Source: Rhizobium sp. 11515TR
GTDB lineage: Bacteria > Pseudomonadota > Alphaproteobacteria > Rhizobiales > Rhizobiaceae
NCBI RefSeq assembly: GCF_002277895.1
Contig: NZ_CP022998.1
Span: 2,523,501 to 2,587,500, forward strand
Length of the DNA: 64,000 nt
Reading direction: 5' to 3'
Position numbers and translations under genes: made by a program. Below are positions 57,033-64,000 of this stretch, in pieces. Positions within the stretch are counted from its first letter, which is position 1. The number at the start of each line of letters is the position of its first letter. Under the pieces are notes generated by a model. That model was not told the DNA's origin and did not search any database. It saw only the letters and a list, made by a program, of their open reading frames with translations.

Positions 57033-57494
57033 TCAGACGGCTTCAGCCGTTTTGGCATTTCCGCCTTGACGCGCCGCCTCGATCTGCCCGATTGCGTCGA
57101 CAACGGCATCGAACGTCAACATGGTCGAAGCGTGACGGGCCCTGTAATCCCTGACCGGCTCTAGATAGCGCATGTCTTCGAAACGGCCGTCGGGGCCCTC
57201 GCCGTCGGCCTTGAGCATGGCGAGCATATCCTCGCGAGCCTTGCGCACCTCATCGGCGGTAGCACCGACGACATGAAGCGCCATGATCGAGGATGACGCC
57301 TGGCCGAGCGCACAGGCCTTGACGTCATGGGCAAAATCGGTCACCACATCGCCGTCCATTTTCAGCCAGATTTTTACGCGAGAACCGCACAGTCTGGAGT
57401 GGGCCTGGGCACTGGCATCCGCGTCAGGAAGACTGCCGATGCGGCCGATATTGCCGGCAAACTCTAGGATTTTGCTGTTGTAGATGTCGTCCAT
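57033..57494 (-). CDS. Iron-sulfur cluster assembly scaffold (IscU/NifU-like)
   Basis: About 153 residues. The IscU-type fold is visible from MDDIYNSKILEFAGNIG through SRLCGSRVKIWLKMDGDVVT and ACALGQASSSIMALHVVG. Two of the three cluster Cys are kept (LCGS and ACALGQ). The third, which in IscU precedes a conserved helix, is replaced: the sequence reads RHASTMLTFDAVVDAI. The Asp after the first Cys is Ser here. It may be a non-cluster-binding or alternative carrier. It is the first gene of a run with yidD and DUF1697. Confidence 0.82.
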   Translation of the reverse strand: MDDIYNSKILEFAGNIGRIGSLPDADASAQAHSRLCGSRVKIWLKMDGDVVTDFAHDVKACALGQASSSIMALHVVGATADEVRKAREDMLAMLKADGEGPDGRFEDMRYLEPVRDYRARHASTMLTFDAVVDAIGQIEAARQGGNAKTAEAV

Positions 57495-57546
57495 CACAGA
57501 TTTTGCTCCGATGCACCTGTTCGTGTTTCGTAACAAAAAACACAGC

Positions 57547-57595
57547 GTGTCCGTTTAGGACACTTTCACAGGGACAATGCCATACTATATGTATG
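57547..57595. promoter_or_regulatory. Two dyads in the Fe-S scaffold/folE divergent promoter
   Basis: GTGTCC-GTTTA-GGACAC (57547-57563) is a perfect dyad, 53 bp upstream of the scaffold gene. CATAC-TATAT-GTATG (57581-57595) is a second, lying where a -10 region could be. A regulator-binding site is likely; I cannot name the regulator. Confidence 0.45.
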
Positions 57596-57687
57596 TCGTT
57601 CGAAGACCATCGAAATGCAATGGTCTTCTGTAAGTTTGATGGGAAACCGTGCAGGACGGCAGGCTTGTCCGCCAGCCAGAACGCCCC

Positions 57688-57775
57688 GGAGCCCGCCAAA
57701 GGTACAAAATCTCCGTACCTCGGGGAATGCCAGTGGCGAGTCCGACAAAATGATATCCGCACAGCGGATCAGGAG
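57688..57775 (+). promoter_or_regulatory. Structured folE leader, candidate THF-II riboswitch (folE motif)
   Basis: An outer stem pairs GGA-x3-CGCCA (57688-57698) with TGGCG-AG-TCC (57734-57743). It encloses a hairpin GGTAC/GTACC (57701-57705 with 57715-57719) and an unpaired CGGGGAATGCCA segment. A second hairpin ATCCGC-ACA-GCGGAT (57755-57769) abuts the AGGAG ribosome-binding site (57771-57775). A small two-stem aptamer directly before folE in Rhizobiales is the known setting of the THF-II class, which binds tetrahydrofolate and blocks translation. Identity is by context and shape; I could not align it to the family model. Confidence 0.55.
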
Positions 57776-57786
57776 AACCACAGGTA

Positions 57787-58398
57787 ATGGACGCCATTGT
57801 AAAGAATTTTCCGCAAGTCACTGATTCCGAACGTCCGTCGCAGCAGGAAGCTGAAGACGCAATCCGCGTTCTCCTTCGCTGGGCCGGCGATGATCCGCGT
57901 CGCGAAGGCCTGCTCGATACGCCTGCGCGCGTTGCCAAGGCCTATCGGGAGCTGTTCGGCGGCTACGAGCTGAATCCCGAGGATGTGCTCGGCCGCACTT
58001 TTGAAGAAGTCTCGGGCTACGACGATATCGTTCTTGAGCGGGACGTCCCTTTCTACTCGCATTGCGAACATCATATGGTGCCGATCATCGGCAAGGCGCA
58101 CGTCGCCTATTTGCCAAGCGGTCGTGTCCTCGGCCTGTCGAAAATCGCGCGTGTCGTCGATATTTTTGCGCGCCGGCTGCAGACGCAGGAAGCCATGACG
58201 GCCCAAATCGCCAATGCGATCGACGAGTCGCTGCGTCCGCGCGGCGTTGCCGTGATGATCGACGCCGAACATATGTGCATGTCCATGCGCGGCATAAAGA
58301 AGCAGGGCTCCTCGACGCTGACGATGACCTTCACGGGTGCCTTCAAGGCCGATCCGGCCGAGCAGGCTCGTTTCATGTCCTTGGTCCGGGGTCGCTGA
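57787..58398 (+). CDS. folE: GTP cyclohydrolase I
   Basis: A 203-residue enzyme opening the GTP ring to 7,8-dihydroneopterin triphosphate, the first step of folate synthesis. Zinc ligands are in [20 protein letters not shown] (Cys and His, about 95-114) and in [10 protein letters not shown] (second Cys). [19 protein letters not shown] is also characteristic. Length is normal. Preceded by a structured leader likely sensing folate, followed by hisI in the same direction 26 bases after its stop. Confidence 0.97.
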   Translation: MDAIVKNFPQVTDSERPSQQEAEDAIRVLLRWAGDDPRREGLLDTPARVAKAYRELFGGYELNPEDVLGRTFEEVSGYDDIVLERDVPFYSHCEHHMVPIIGKAHVAYLPSGRVLGLSKIARVVDIFARRLQTQEAMTAQIANAIDESLRPRGVAVMIDAEHMCMSMRGIKKQGSSTLTMTFTGAFKADPAEQARFMSLVRGR

Positions 58399-58423
58399 CC
58401 GGGCTTCAACGAAAGAGCCGGAA

Positions 58424-58873
58424 ATGAACCTGATTTTCAATGCTCCTTCCGAAGATAAATCCGAGTTGGAGGATGCAGGCGATTTCACGCCCCGTTTTGA
58501 CGATCGCGGCCTGATCACCGCGATCGTGACGGATGCACATGATGGCGAGTTGCTGATGGTCGCGCACATGAATGCCGAGGCGCTCGCGCTGACGATCAAG
58601 ACCGGCACGGCCCACTACTTCAGCCGCTCGCGCGGTAAGATCTGGAAAAAAGGCGAAACCTCCGGAAACCTTCAGACGGTGAAGGAAATCCGAACGGATT
58701 GCGATCAGGATGCAATCTGGCTGAAAGTGGAGGTCGCCGGACATGATGCGACGTGCCATACTGGCCGCCGTTCCTGCTTCTATCGAACAGTCGAGCTCGA
58801 AGATGGGAAGCCGGTGCTGAGTGTGGCCGACGATCACCTGCATTTCAATCCGGAAGAAGTCTACAAACAGTAG
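58424..58873 (+). CDS. hisI: Phosphoribosyl-AMP cyclohydrolase
   Basis: A 149-residue monofunctional HisI, opening the purine ring in histidine synthesis. Metal motifs are [20 protein letters not shown] (about 58-77), [13 protein letters not shown] and [14 protein letters not shown]. There is no fused HisE domain, as usual in alphaproteobacteria. ATG 58424 is preceded by GAAAGAGCCGG. Co-directional with folE and probably in its transcript. Confidence 0.96.
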   Translation: MNLIFNAPSEDKSELEDAGDFTPRFDDRGLITAIVTDAHDGELLMVAHMNAEALALTIKTGTAHYFSRSRGKIWKKGETSGNLQTVKEIRTDCDQDAIWLKVEVAGHDATCHTGRRSCFYRTVELEDGKPVLSVADDHLHFNPEEVYKQ

Positions 58874-58981
58874 ATCTATCGGTGATGGTGTTTCAGCAAG
58901 CCACAACCAGTATACGATTTGGAAACGAAAAAGGGACAGTATTTTAGCCGAGGCACACGGAGCCTCGGAGGAGGCGTAAAA

Positions 58982-59941
58982 ATGCTGAATTGGGGGTTGA
59001 ATCGTCATATCGGCGGACAGAGCTCGCCCGGTTCAGGCCTTACGCAGGATACGTCTACCCCGCTTCTCCCTCCCGCTCCTCCTAAAAAAGTGAAGATTGC
59101 TTTGGCGCTCGGCGGTGGTGCTGCGCGTGGTTGGGCGCATATCGGTGTTTTGCGTGCACTCGACGAAGCCGGCATTGCAGTCGGCATGATTGCCGGTACG
59201 TCGATCGGCGCCCTCGTCGGTGGCTGCTATCTTGCCGGCAAGCTTGACGAACTCGAGGCTTTCGCGCGCTCGCTGACCATGCGGCGTATCGCCAGCCTGC
59301 TCGACCTAACCATCGGCGGAAGCGGATTGTTCGGCGGCATGCGGCTCACCAAGCGCATGCAGGAGCATCTGGAAGGATTTTCCATCGAAGATCTCGACCG
59401 TCCCTTCGTCGCCGTCGCGTCGGAGTTGAACACAGGCCATGAAGTCTGGATTGCCAACGGCTCTCTCATCACTGCACTGCGGGCATCATATGCCCTGCCC
59501 GGCATCTTCGAGCCGGTGCGCTCCAATGGCCGTACGCTGGTCGATGGCGCCCTGGTCAATCCGGTGCCGGTTTCGGTCTGCCGAACTTATGAACAGCCGT
59601 TGGTGGTTGCGGTAAACCTGCACTACGATCTCTATGGCCGGTCCGCGGTGGTCAAGCACAATGTCGGCTCACCCAACGGCGATCTGCTGCGCCGCGAGGA
59701 TGCGCCCGCCATGAAACTCGGCATGACGGGTGTTATGGTGCAGGCTTTCAACATAATACAGGATAGAATTGCGCGCGCACGCCTTGCCGGCGACCCGCCC
59801 GATCTGGCACTGCATCCGCGCCTCAGCGATATCGGCCTTTCGGAATTTCATCGTGCTGGCGAAGCAATAGAACGCGGCTACGAGGAAGCATCGGCGAGAT
59901 TGACAGAAATCCGGCGCATGCAGGAAGCCTACGCGCGTTAG
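58982..59941 (+). CDS. Patatin-like phospholipase family protein (RssA-like)
   Basis: A 319-residue Ser-Asp dyad lipase. The oxyanion loop is ALALGGGAARGWAHIGVLRA at about 40-59. The nucleophile is in MIAGTSIGALVGGCYLAG (GxSxG). The Asp is in LVDGALVNPVP. It has no signal peptide, so it acts on the cytosolic side. It is closest in shape to bacterial RssA/YlbK-type patatins. GGAGGAGG precedes ATG 58982. Follows hisI in the same direction. Confidence 0.9.
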   Translation: MLNWGLNRHIGGQSSPGSGLTQDTSTPLLPPAPPKKVKIALALGGGAARGWAHIGVLRALDEAGIAVGMIAGTSIGALVGGCYLAGKLDELEAFARSLTMRRIASLLDLTIGGSGLFGGMRLTKRMQEHLEGFSIEDLDRPFVAVASELNTGHEVWIANGSLITALRASYALPGIFEPVRSNGRTLVDGALVNPVPVSVCRTYEQPLVVAVNLHYDLYGRSAVVKHNVGSPNGDLLRREDAPAMKLGMTGVMVQAFNIIQDRIARARLAGDPPDLALHPRLSDIGLSEFHRAGEAIERGYEEASARLTEIRRMQEAYAR

Positions 59942-60089
59942 GCCTTGAAAAACCGGTAGCTCAGTAGACCTCTCTGCCGGCGAGACGCTCCGCTAACGCT
60001 GCGCAATCGGCGCTTTGCTCGGAATTCAGGCCGTTGCTTACCGTAGGCGATCCACCGCGCCGATTGCTTCGATCACACCGAACTGCTTC

Positions 60090-60524
60090 TTACCCGGCGA
60101 TATAGGCCTTGATCTGCTCGGCTTCGAGTTCGATCTCGCGGATGCGCCATTTGACAACGTCGCCGATGGAGATGATGCCGGAAAGCTTGCCCTTCTCCTC
60201 GACGGGAACGTGGCGGAAGCGGCGCATCGTCATCAGTTCCATCAACTCGTCGGTGGTCGCATCTTCCTTGCAGCGGTGCACCTTGGCCGTCATCATCGAT
60301 GCAATCGGTTTGTCGAGGCATTCCTGCCCCTGCTTGGCAACGGCATTGACCACATCCCGCTCTGTGAAGATGCCGGAAATCTTGCCGCCCGGTCCGACGA
60401 CCACGATGGCGCCGATGCGATTCTCGTTGAGAATTTTCGCGGCCTCGGCAACGGTCGTATTGCCGCCCGTCGTCACGACGTCACGGCCCTTGGCTTCAAG
60501 TATGGCCTTTACGGAAACTGACAT
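60090..60524 (-). CDS. CBS-domain pair protein
   Basis: A 144-residue protein consisting of two CBS motifs: about 8-62 (VVTTGGNTTVAEAAKILNEN, then GAIVVVGPGGKISGIFTERD) and about 75-130 (HRCKEDATTDELMELMTMRR, then RHVPVEEKGKLSGIISIGDV). CBS pairs bind adenine nucleotides and often sense energy state. No other domain is attached, so it presumably acts on a partner protein not identified here. Convergent with the patatin gene. Confidence 0.9.
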   Translation of the reverse strand: MSVSVKAILEAKGRDVVTTGGNTTVAEAAKILNENRIGAIVVVGPGGKISGIFTERDVVNAVAKQGQECLDKPIASMMTAKVHRCKEDATTDELMELMTMRRFRHVPVEEKGKLSGIISIGDVVKWRIREIELEAEQIKAYIAG

Positions 60525-60689
60525 TCGATCCTCCCATCTCGAAAGCATGATGAACACCTGAAGCGTCCGATATGTTCCGAAATTACCCCCGGAGCTCAAA
60601 CCGGCGCCTTGCCCGTCGGTCGGTCGATCTCCTCATCCAACGATCGACGGATAGCAATGGTGCGCCTGTGTCAGTCAGAAAGCAACAGC

Positions 60690-61460
60690 TCATTCATCGA
60701 GTGGTAAAGCTTCCTGAGCTTCCACGGGCGGCTGCCGGTCGAAGGGTGCAAAAAGCAGGAATCCGAACAAAAATCCGCCGATATGAGCATCCCAGGCCAC
60801 CGGCTGCGAGCTGTCCCCCGCAAGGTTGATGCCGAAGGCTACGAGTGCGTTACCGGCGACCCACATGACGATATAGGCAACGACGGTACGGCTTCGAAGC
60901 GACTCCAAAATGCCGAGGCGCGGGTTGAGATGCGCCTGCCGCATGGAAACTCTGCGACCGTCCATGGCTGGAAACGCAAAGCGGCAAGCCGCCCCCATCA
61001 GGGCCGAGACGACGCCCGATGCCCCGATCAAAAGTGTCTGGTCTCCCCAATAGAGTGCCGCATGCAGGAAAGCGGAGGCCGCTGACGAGAAAATCCAGAA
61101 AATCACGTAGCGCAGTGCACCAATGCGTCGCGCCACGGGCGCGGCAAAGACCATCAGCCAAAGGCTGTTGAAGACGATATGCTCGATCCCGCCATGCAGT
61201 AGCGAATAGGTGACCGGCGTCCAAAGCCATTCCAGCCCCTGCTGCGACAAGGGAAAGACATAGCGAGCCGGGATGAAGCTGAAAGCGAAATAAATCCAGT
61301 TCAGCGTATCGTCCGACCACCAAGGAAGGTTCATGAGCGCAAAGATGACGATCAGAACGGCAAGGCTCGCCAAAATCGCGGGAGGCAGGTTGAAGGCCGG
61401 CACATGCTGCTGCGGCCGCGGATTTTCCGGCTCTGGGCGCGGCAGCTGTTCATCGTCCAT
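60690..61460 (-). CDS. Rhomboid family intramembrane serine protease
   Basis: A 256-residue membrane protease with about six or seven helices. The nucleophile is in LIGASGVVSALMGAACRF (GASG) and the catalytic His in VAWDAHIGGFLFGFLLF. The supporting HGG/N block is SLLHGGIEHIVFNSLWLMVF. The start at MDDEQLPRP is used; a much longer open frame upstream crosses the repeat and is not credible. The substrate is unknown. Confidence 0.9.
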   Translation of the reverse strand: MDDEQLPRPEPENPRPQQHVPAFNLPPAILASLAVLIVIFALMNLPWWSDDTLNWIYFAFSFIPARYVFPLSQQGLEWLWTPVTYSLLHGGIEHIVFNSLWLMVFAAPVARRIGALRYVIFWIFSSAASAFLHAALYWGDQTLLIGASGVVSALMGAACRFAFPAMDGRRVSMRQAHLNPRLGILESLRSRTVVAYIVMWVAGNALVAFGINLAGDSSQPVAWDAHIGGFLFGFLLFAPFDRQPPVEAQEALPLDE

Positions 61461-61860
61461 GTCTTGCTCTGCTTGTCGATAGAGCAATTCCAGGAAAAGT
61501 GCGAAGCGTTTTTCCGTCCGGAATTGCGTAAAACAAAGGGATGGAGCGTTTTCACGATTTGAAGAAAAGCGGAAAGGCTCCGGAAGTCTTCGACACATAC
61601 CGCAGCAAAAATCAAAAAAAAAGCCGCCCGCGGTATGGGGCGGCGTACCGGGATGCTCCTTTCCGGATTGGGCCTCGATGGCCCGTCCGGCGGCCGGGAA
61701 ATTCGTGCTGAAGGTCACTTGGTGAAGTGATGAACAAAGCCTTACACCGACCATCCGGCGGAGCAACCGAAACTCCTTGTTAACCCTAATGGCCCGGTTC
61801 TGGCATGGAATTCGCAACGTCGGAGTCGAAGGCAATGAATGCCTTTGTATTTGAAATGAA
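61461..61860. other. Intergenic stretch, 400 bp
   Basis: Holds the palindromic repeat and then AAAAAAAAGCCGCC-CGCGGTATGGGGCGGC (61613-61645), a GCCGCC/GGCGGC hairpin preceded by an A-run, which on the minus strand would make an intrinsic terminator. No gene seen. Confidence 0.55.
61481..61581. repeat. Palindromic intergenic repeat (RIME-like), copy 2
   Basis: Starts AGAGCAATTCCAGGAAAAGT and carries the nested arms GCAATTCC/GGAATTGC and GGAAAA/TTTTCC. The second half (GGAGCGTTTTCACG to AAAAGCGG) is a further hairpin region. It matches copy 1 at 40612-40697 over most of its length. It lies in the promoter region of the rhomboid gene. Confidence 0.78.
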
Positions 61861-62541
61861 ATGGGACACGGACGCATTATGCGCCAGAAGACAAGCATCG
61901 ATATATTTACCTATTGGGAGCATATACGCGGCAACGCGGATGCCCCCTTGCGCAATTTGATACAGCCATCGGCGATCGGCCATATTCTTCCCGAGCTGTT
62001 CATCCTCGAAAATACGGCCGACGACAATCCTCGCTTCCGCCTGGCCGGCACGGCGATCTGCAACCTTATGGGGCGCGAGATTCGCGGTGAGAATTTCGCG
62101 GCGCTCTGGGCTGGCAGTCAGCAAGACGATCCGGTGCACATCGCCGCCGGGGTGATGAGGCACGTCGTTCCCGCATCGATCCATGCGACGGGATATTGCA
62201 TCAGCGGCCGCAGCATGACCTTTGAGCTGATATTGCTGCCGGTTCGCACATCGAGCGACACTTGCGACAGACTGCTGGGCTGTCTGACGCCTACCGTTTA
62301 CGCGACATGGCTCGGCAATGAGCGCCTGGAATTTCTGGCGCTGGACCGCAGCCGCCTACTTCGCGACCGCCCCGTCCGGCTCGTGAATGCGCCGCCCCAT
62401 CCCGATCCAACAGATCTCCTGCCGCATCAGGGAAGCACCAGCCTGGGCGAATGGATGCGTCGAAAGTTAATTCAAGCAAAAAATGGGCGCGAGAGAGCTG
62501 GAATTGACCCAGCTCGGAACAAAATCGACGATCATCTCTAA
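61861..62541 (+). CDS. PAS-domain (PAS_5 type) protein
   Basis: About 226 residues (220 if ATG 61879 is used). The first 150 match the alphaproteobacterial PAS_5 family: IDIFTYWEHIRGNADAPLRN, LIQPSAIGHILPELFILENT, and FRLAGTAICNLMGREIRGEN. The C-terminal 70 residues are basic and carry no output domain. Such proteins often act near PilZ or polar-growth genes, and the next gene here is a PilZ protein. Ligand and partner unknown. Confidence 0.82.
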   Translation: MGHGRIMRQKTSIDIFTYWEHIRGNADAPLRNLIQPSAIGHILPELFILENTADDNPRFRLAGTAICNLMGREIRGENFAALWAGSQQDDPVHIAAGVMRHVVPASIHATGYCISGRSMTFELILLPVRTSSDTCDRLLGCLTPTVYATWLGNERLEFLALDRSRLLRDRPVRLVNAPPHPDPTDLLPHQGSTSLGEWMRRKLIQAKNGRERAGIDPARNKIDDHL

Positions 62542-62623
62542 GCCATGCCTTGGGAAAGACAACCTTACTTTAAGGAGTTGCGGCTAATAGTTGGAGGAGA
62601 CGCAATAGGGTTCAAGACGCTTC

Positions 62624-63253
62624 ATGCACTCATTCCAGCCGGCCCATGCGACGCGGCCCAACCAAATGACAGGCAATGCTGTTCGCAATGATCAGCGGAC
62701 CTTTCAACGGGTTCCGATCAATATGCAAGGTCGCCTGATGCTGGCTAACTACGAGGAGTTCGAGTGCCTAGTCACCGAGATGTCGCCGGGCGACCTTCAT
62801 GTCACCTGCCTGGGACGTCCGCGCGCCGACGAGCGCGTCGTCGCCTATATCGATCACCTTGGCCGCGTTGAAGGCAATGTCGTTGCCGTCGATGGCCGCG
62901 GCTTCACCATGTCGATCAATGCGACCGAGCGGAAACGCGAAAAGCTTGCCGCCCAACTGACCTGGCTTGCCAACAAGCACGAACTTGGCCTGCCGGAAGA
63001 TCGCCGCCACGATCGCCTGACGCCGCGCAACACCCGCTGCGAGCTTACGCTCGACGACGGTACGCAATATGTCTGCCGCATCATGGACCTCTCGCTCTCG
63101 GGTGCCGCGGTCGATGTCGAAATACGCCCCACGATCGGGACGCCGGTGCGCCTCGGCAATATGCGTGGCCGCGTCGTTCGCCATTTCATGGAGGGCGTGG
63201 CGATCGAATTCCTTTCGCTGCAGTCGCGCGAGACCCTGCGCGAATTTCTCTGA
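62624..63253 (+). CDS. PilZ-domain protein
   Basis: A 209-residue cytosolic protein with two PilZ-like units. The first (about 22-105; RVPINMQGRLMLANYEEFE, VTEMSPGDLHV) lacks the full c-di-GMP motif. The second (about 125-207) has RRHDRLTPRNTR, fitting RxxxR, and IMDLSLSGAAVDVE, fitting DxSxxG. Binding of c-di-GMP by the second unit is expected. A GGAGGA lies about 26 bases upstream, rather far; start may differ. Next to a PAS protein. Confidence 0.87.
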   Translation: MHSFQPAHATRPNQMTGNAVRNDQRTFQRVPINMQGRLMLANYEEFECLVTEMSPGDLHVTCLGRPRADERVVAYIDHLGRVEGNVVAVDGRGFTMSINATERKREKLAAQLTWLANKHELGLPEDRRHDRLTPRNTRCELTLDDGTQYVCRIMDLSLSGAAVDVEIRPTIGTPVRLGNMRGRVVRHFMEGVAIEFLSLQSRETLREFL

Positions 63254-63323
63254 TATTGTCATCCTCCTGTCACGCGGCGTCGCGAAAAGCGGCGCCTGTC
63301 TTCTTCTCAACGCGTGACGGCAA

Positions 63324-64000
63324 ATGCTTTACCCGGACACAATTCCTTTTGACGAAGGCCTGCTTGAGGTCGGTGATGGCCAGCGGATTCATTGGACGCA
63401 ATCAGGCAACCGCCAAGGCAGGCCTGTCCTTATCCTGCACGGCGGTCCCGGGTCAGGAAGTTCCGCTGGAACGCGACGTTATTTTGACCCGCATTATTAT
63501 CGAATCATTCAGTTCGATCAGCGCGGCTGCGGTGGCAGCCTTCCGCATGCGTCGGAACCGGCGATCGATCTCTCGGCCAACACGACATGGCATACGATTG
63601 CCGATATCGAGCAATTGCGGTTGCACCTCGGCGTTCAAAACTGGATCGTATTCGGCAATTCCTGGGGCTGCACACTTGCGCTCGTCTATGCCGAAACCCA
63701 TGCGCAACGAGTGGAAGGCTTGCTCCTCGTCGGCATTACCATGACGAGACGATCGGAAATCGATTGGCTCTATCAAGGTCTCGGTCGCTTCTTTCCGGAG
63801 CAATGGGCACGCTTTCGCGCTGCCGTGCCCGAAGAGGATCGCGATGGTGATCTCGTCGCTGCCTACTATCGCCTCCTACTTGACCCAGATCCCGAAATCC
63901 ACGTGAGAGCTGCAAGAGACTGGCACGAATGGGAGGGCGCCTCGATCCTGATCGATCCGCGCAATACCCTTCCGTCTCGGTGGTCCGATCCTCGCTATCT
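63324..64000 (+). CDS. pip: Prolyl aminopeptidase (runs off the window)
   Basis: The first 225 residues of a peptidase S33 alpha/beta-hydrolase that removes N-terminal proline. Conserved blocks are LILHGGPGSGSSAGTRRYFD (oxyanion), IQFDQRGCGGSLPHASEPA, NTTWHTIADIEQLRLHL and the nucleophile FGNSWGCTLALVYAETH. The family commonly has GGSWGSTLAL; here Asn and Cys replace Gly and Ser around the nucleophile, a tolerated change. WHEWEGASILID near the edge is also family-specific. The Asp and His of the triad lie beyond the window. Confidence 0.9.
   Translation, partial: MLYPDTIPFDEGLLEVGDGQRIHWTQSGNRQGRPVLILHGGPGSGSSAGTRRYFDPHYYRIIQFDQRGCGGSLPHASEPAIDLSANTTWHTIADIEQLRLHLGVQNWIVFGNSWGCTLALVYAETHAQRVEGLLLVGITMTRRSEIDWLYQGLGRFFPEQWARFRAAVPEEDRDGDLVAAYYRLLLDPDPEIHVRAARDWHEWEGASILIDPRNTLPSRWSDPRY

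Noticed and set aside
61461..61898. N-terminal extension of the rhomboid gene by some 146 codons
   Set aside because: It would read through an intergenic palindromic repeat and a terminator-like hairpin; the start at 61460 gives the normal family length.

Overview
The window reads as a chromosomal segment of an alphaproteobacterium of the Rhizobium/Agrobacterium group. It is GC-rich. Small conserved gene sets typical of Rhizobiales are present: rlpA-dac-tmk-holB-metG-tatD, ppiD-trpD-trpC-moaC-moeA, secG-pyrG, and folE-hisI-patatin. Other pointers are a DUF1127 protein, a DUF2336 protein, and two copies of a palindromic intergenic repeat resembling the rhizobial intergenic mosaic elements. The genus call is an inference from gene content and order; no database search was possible. 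I see no CRISPR array, prophage, plasmid replication gene or antimicrobial gene cluster.

Layout. 0-6.4 kb: end of an ABC exporter, a RibD/DHFR-like reductase, a LysR regulator, a D,D-carboxypeptidase, a methyltransferase and an IS30-family element whose transposase carries an in-frame stop. 6.4-16 kb: a housekeeping run on the minus strand (a broken AHSA1-type gene, YbaK-like deacylase, PhnP-like hydrolase, TatD, metG, holB, tmk, dac homologue, rlpA), interrupted by a plus-strand TauE/SafE exporter. 16-22.7 kb: an ECF41-type sigma factor with a flavodoxin-like reductase, tRNA-Ser(UGA), a probable small RNA, 3-methyladenine glycosylase, and an EmrAB-type efflux operon with its MarR regulator. 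22.7-28.7 kb: ppiD, trpD, trpC, moaC and moeA on the plus strand. 28.7-40.7 kb: accessory and metabolic genes, including a divergent pair of citrate synthase-like proteins (one with an N-terminal HTH domain), a CHASE2 adenylate cyclase next to a secreted FecR-domain protein, a nickel/cobalt permease, and an FtrA-type regulator divergent from a rhodanese. 40.7-49 kb: pyrG, secG, a frameshifted tpiA, parE and transporters. 49-64 kb: DUF2336 protein, two flavoenzymes, a secreted protein of unknown function, an acyltransferase, thrS, DUF1697, yidD, an Fe-S scaffold, folE with a structured leader (candidate THF-II riboswitch), hisI, patatin, CBS, rhomboid, PAS and PilZ proteins, and the start of prolyl aminopeptidase.

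Most of the window is ordinary core chromosome. The observations most worth a second look are: (i) the HTH-citrate synthase facing a second citrate synthase across a promoter packed with dyads; (ii) the CHASE2 cyclase/FecR pair; (iii) a promoter-plus-terminator small RNA of about 75 nt; (iv) the folE leader RNA; (v) a carboxypeptidase homologue that keeps SxxK but has lost the SxN and KTG motifs; and (vi) three broken genes whose lesions can be read to the base or nearly so: a 6-bp duplication in the transposase, a 1-base loss in tpiA, and an internal deletion in the AHSA1 gene.
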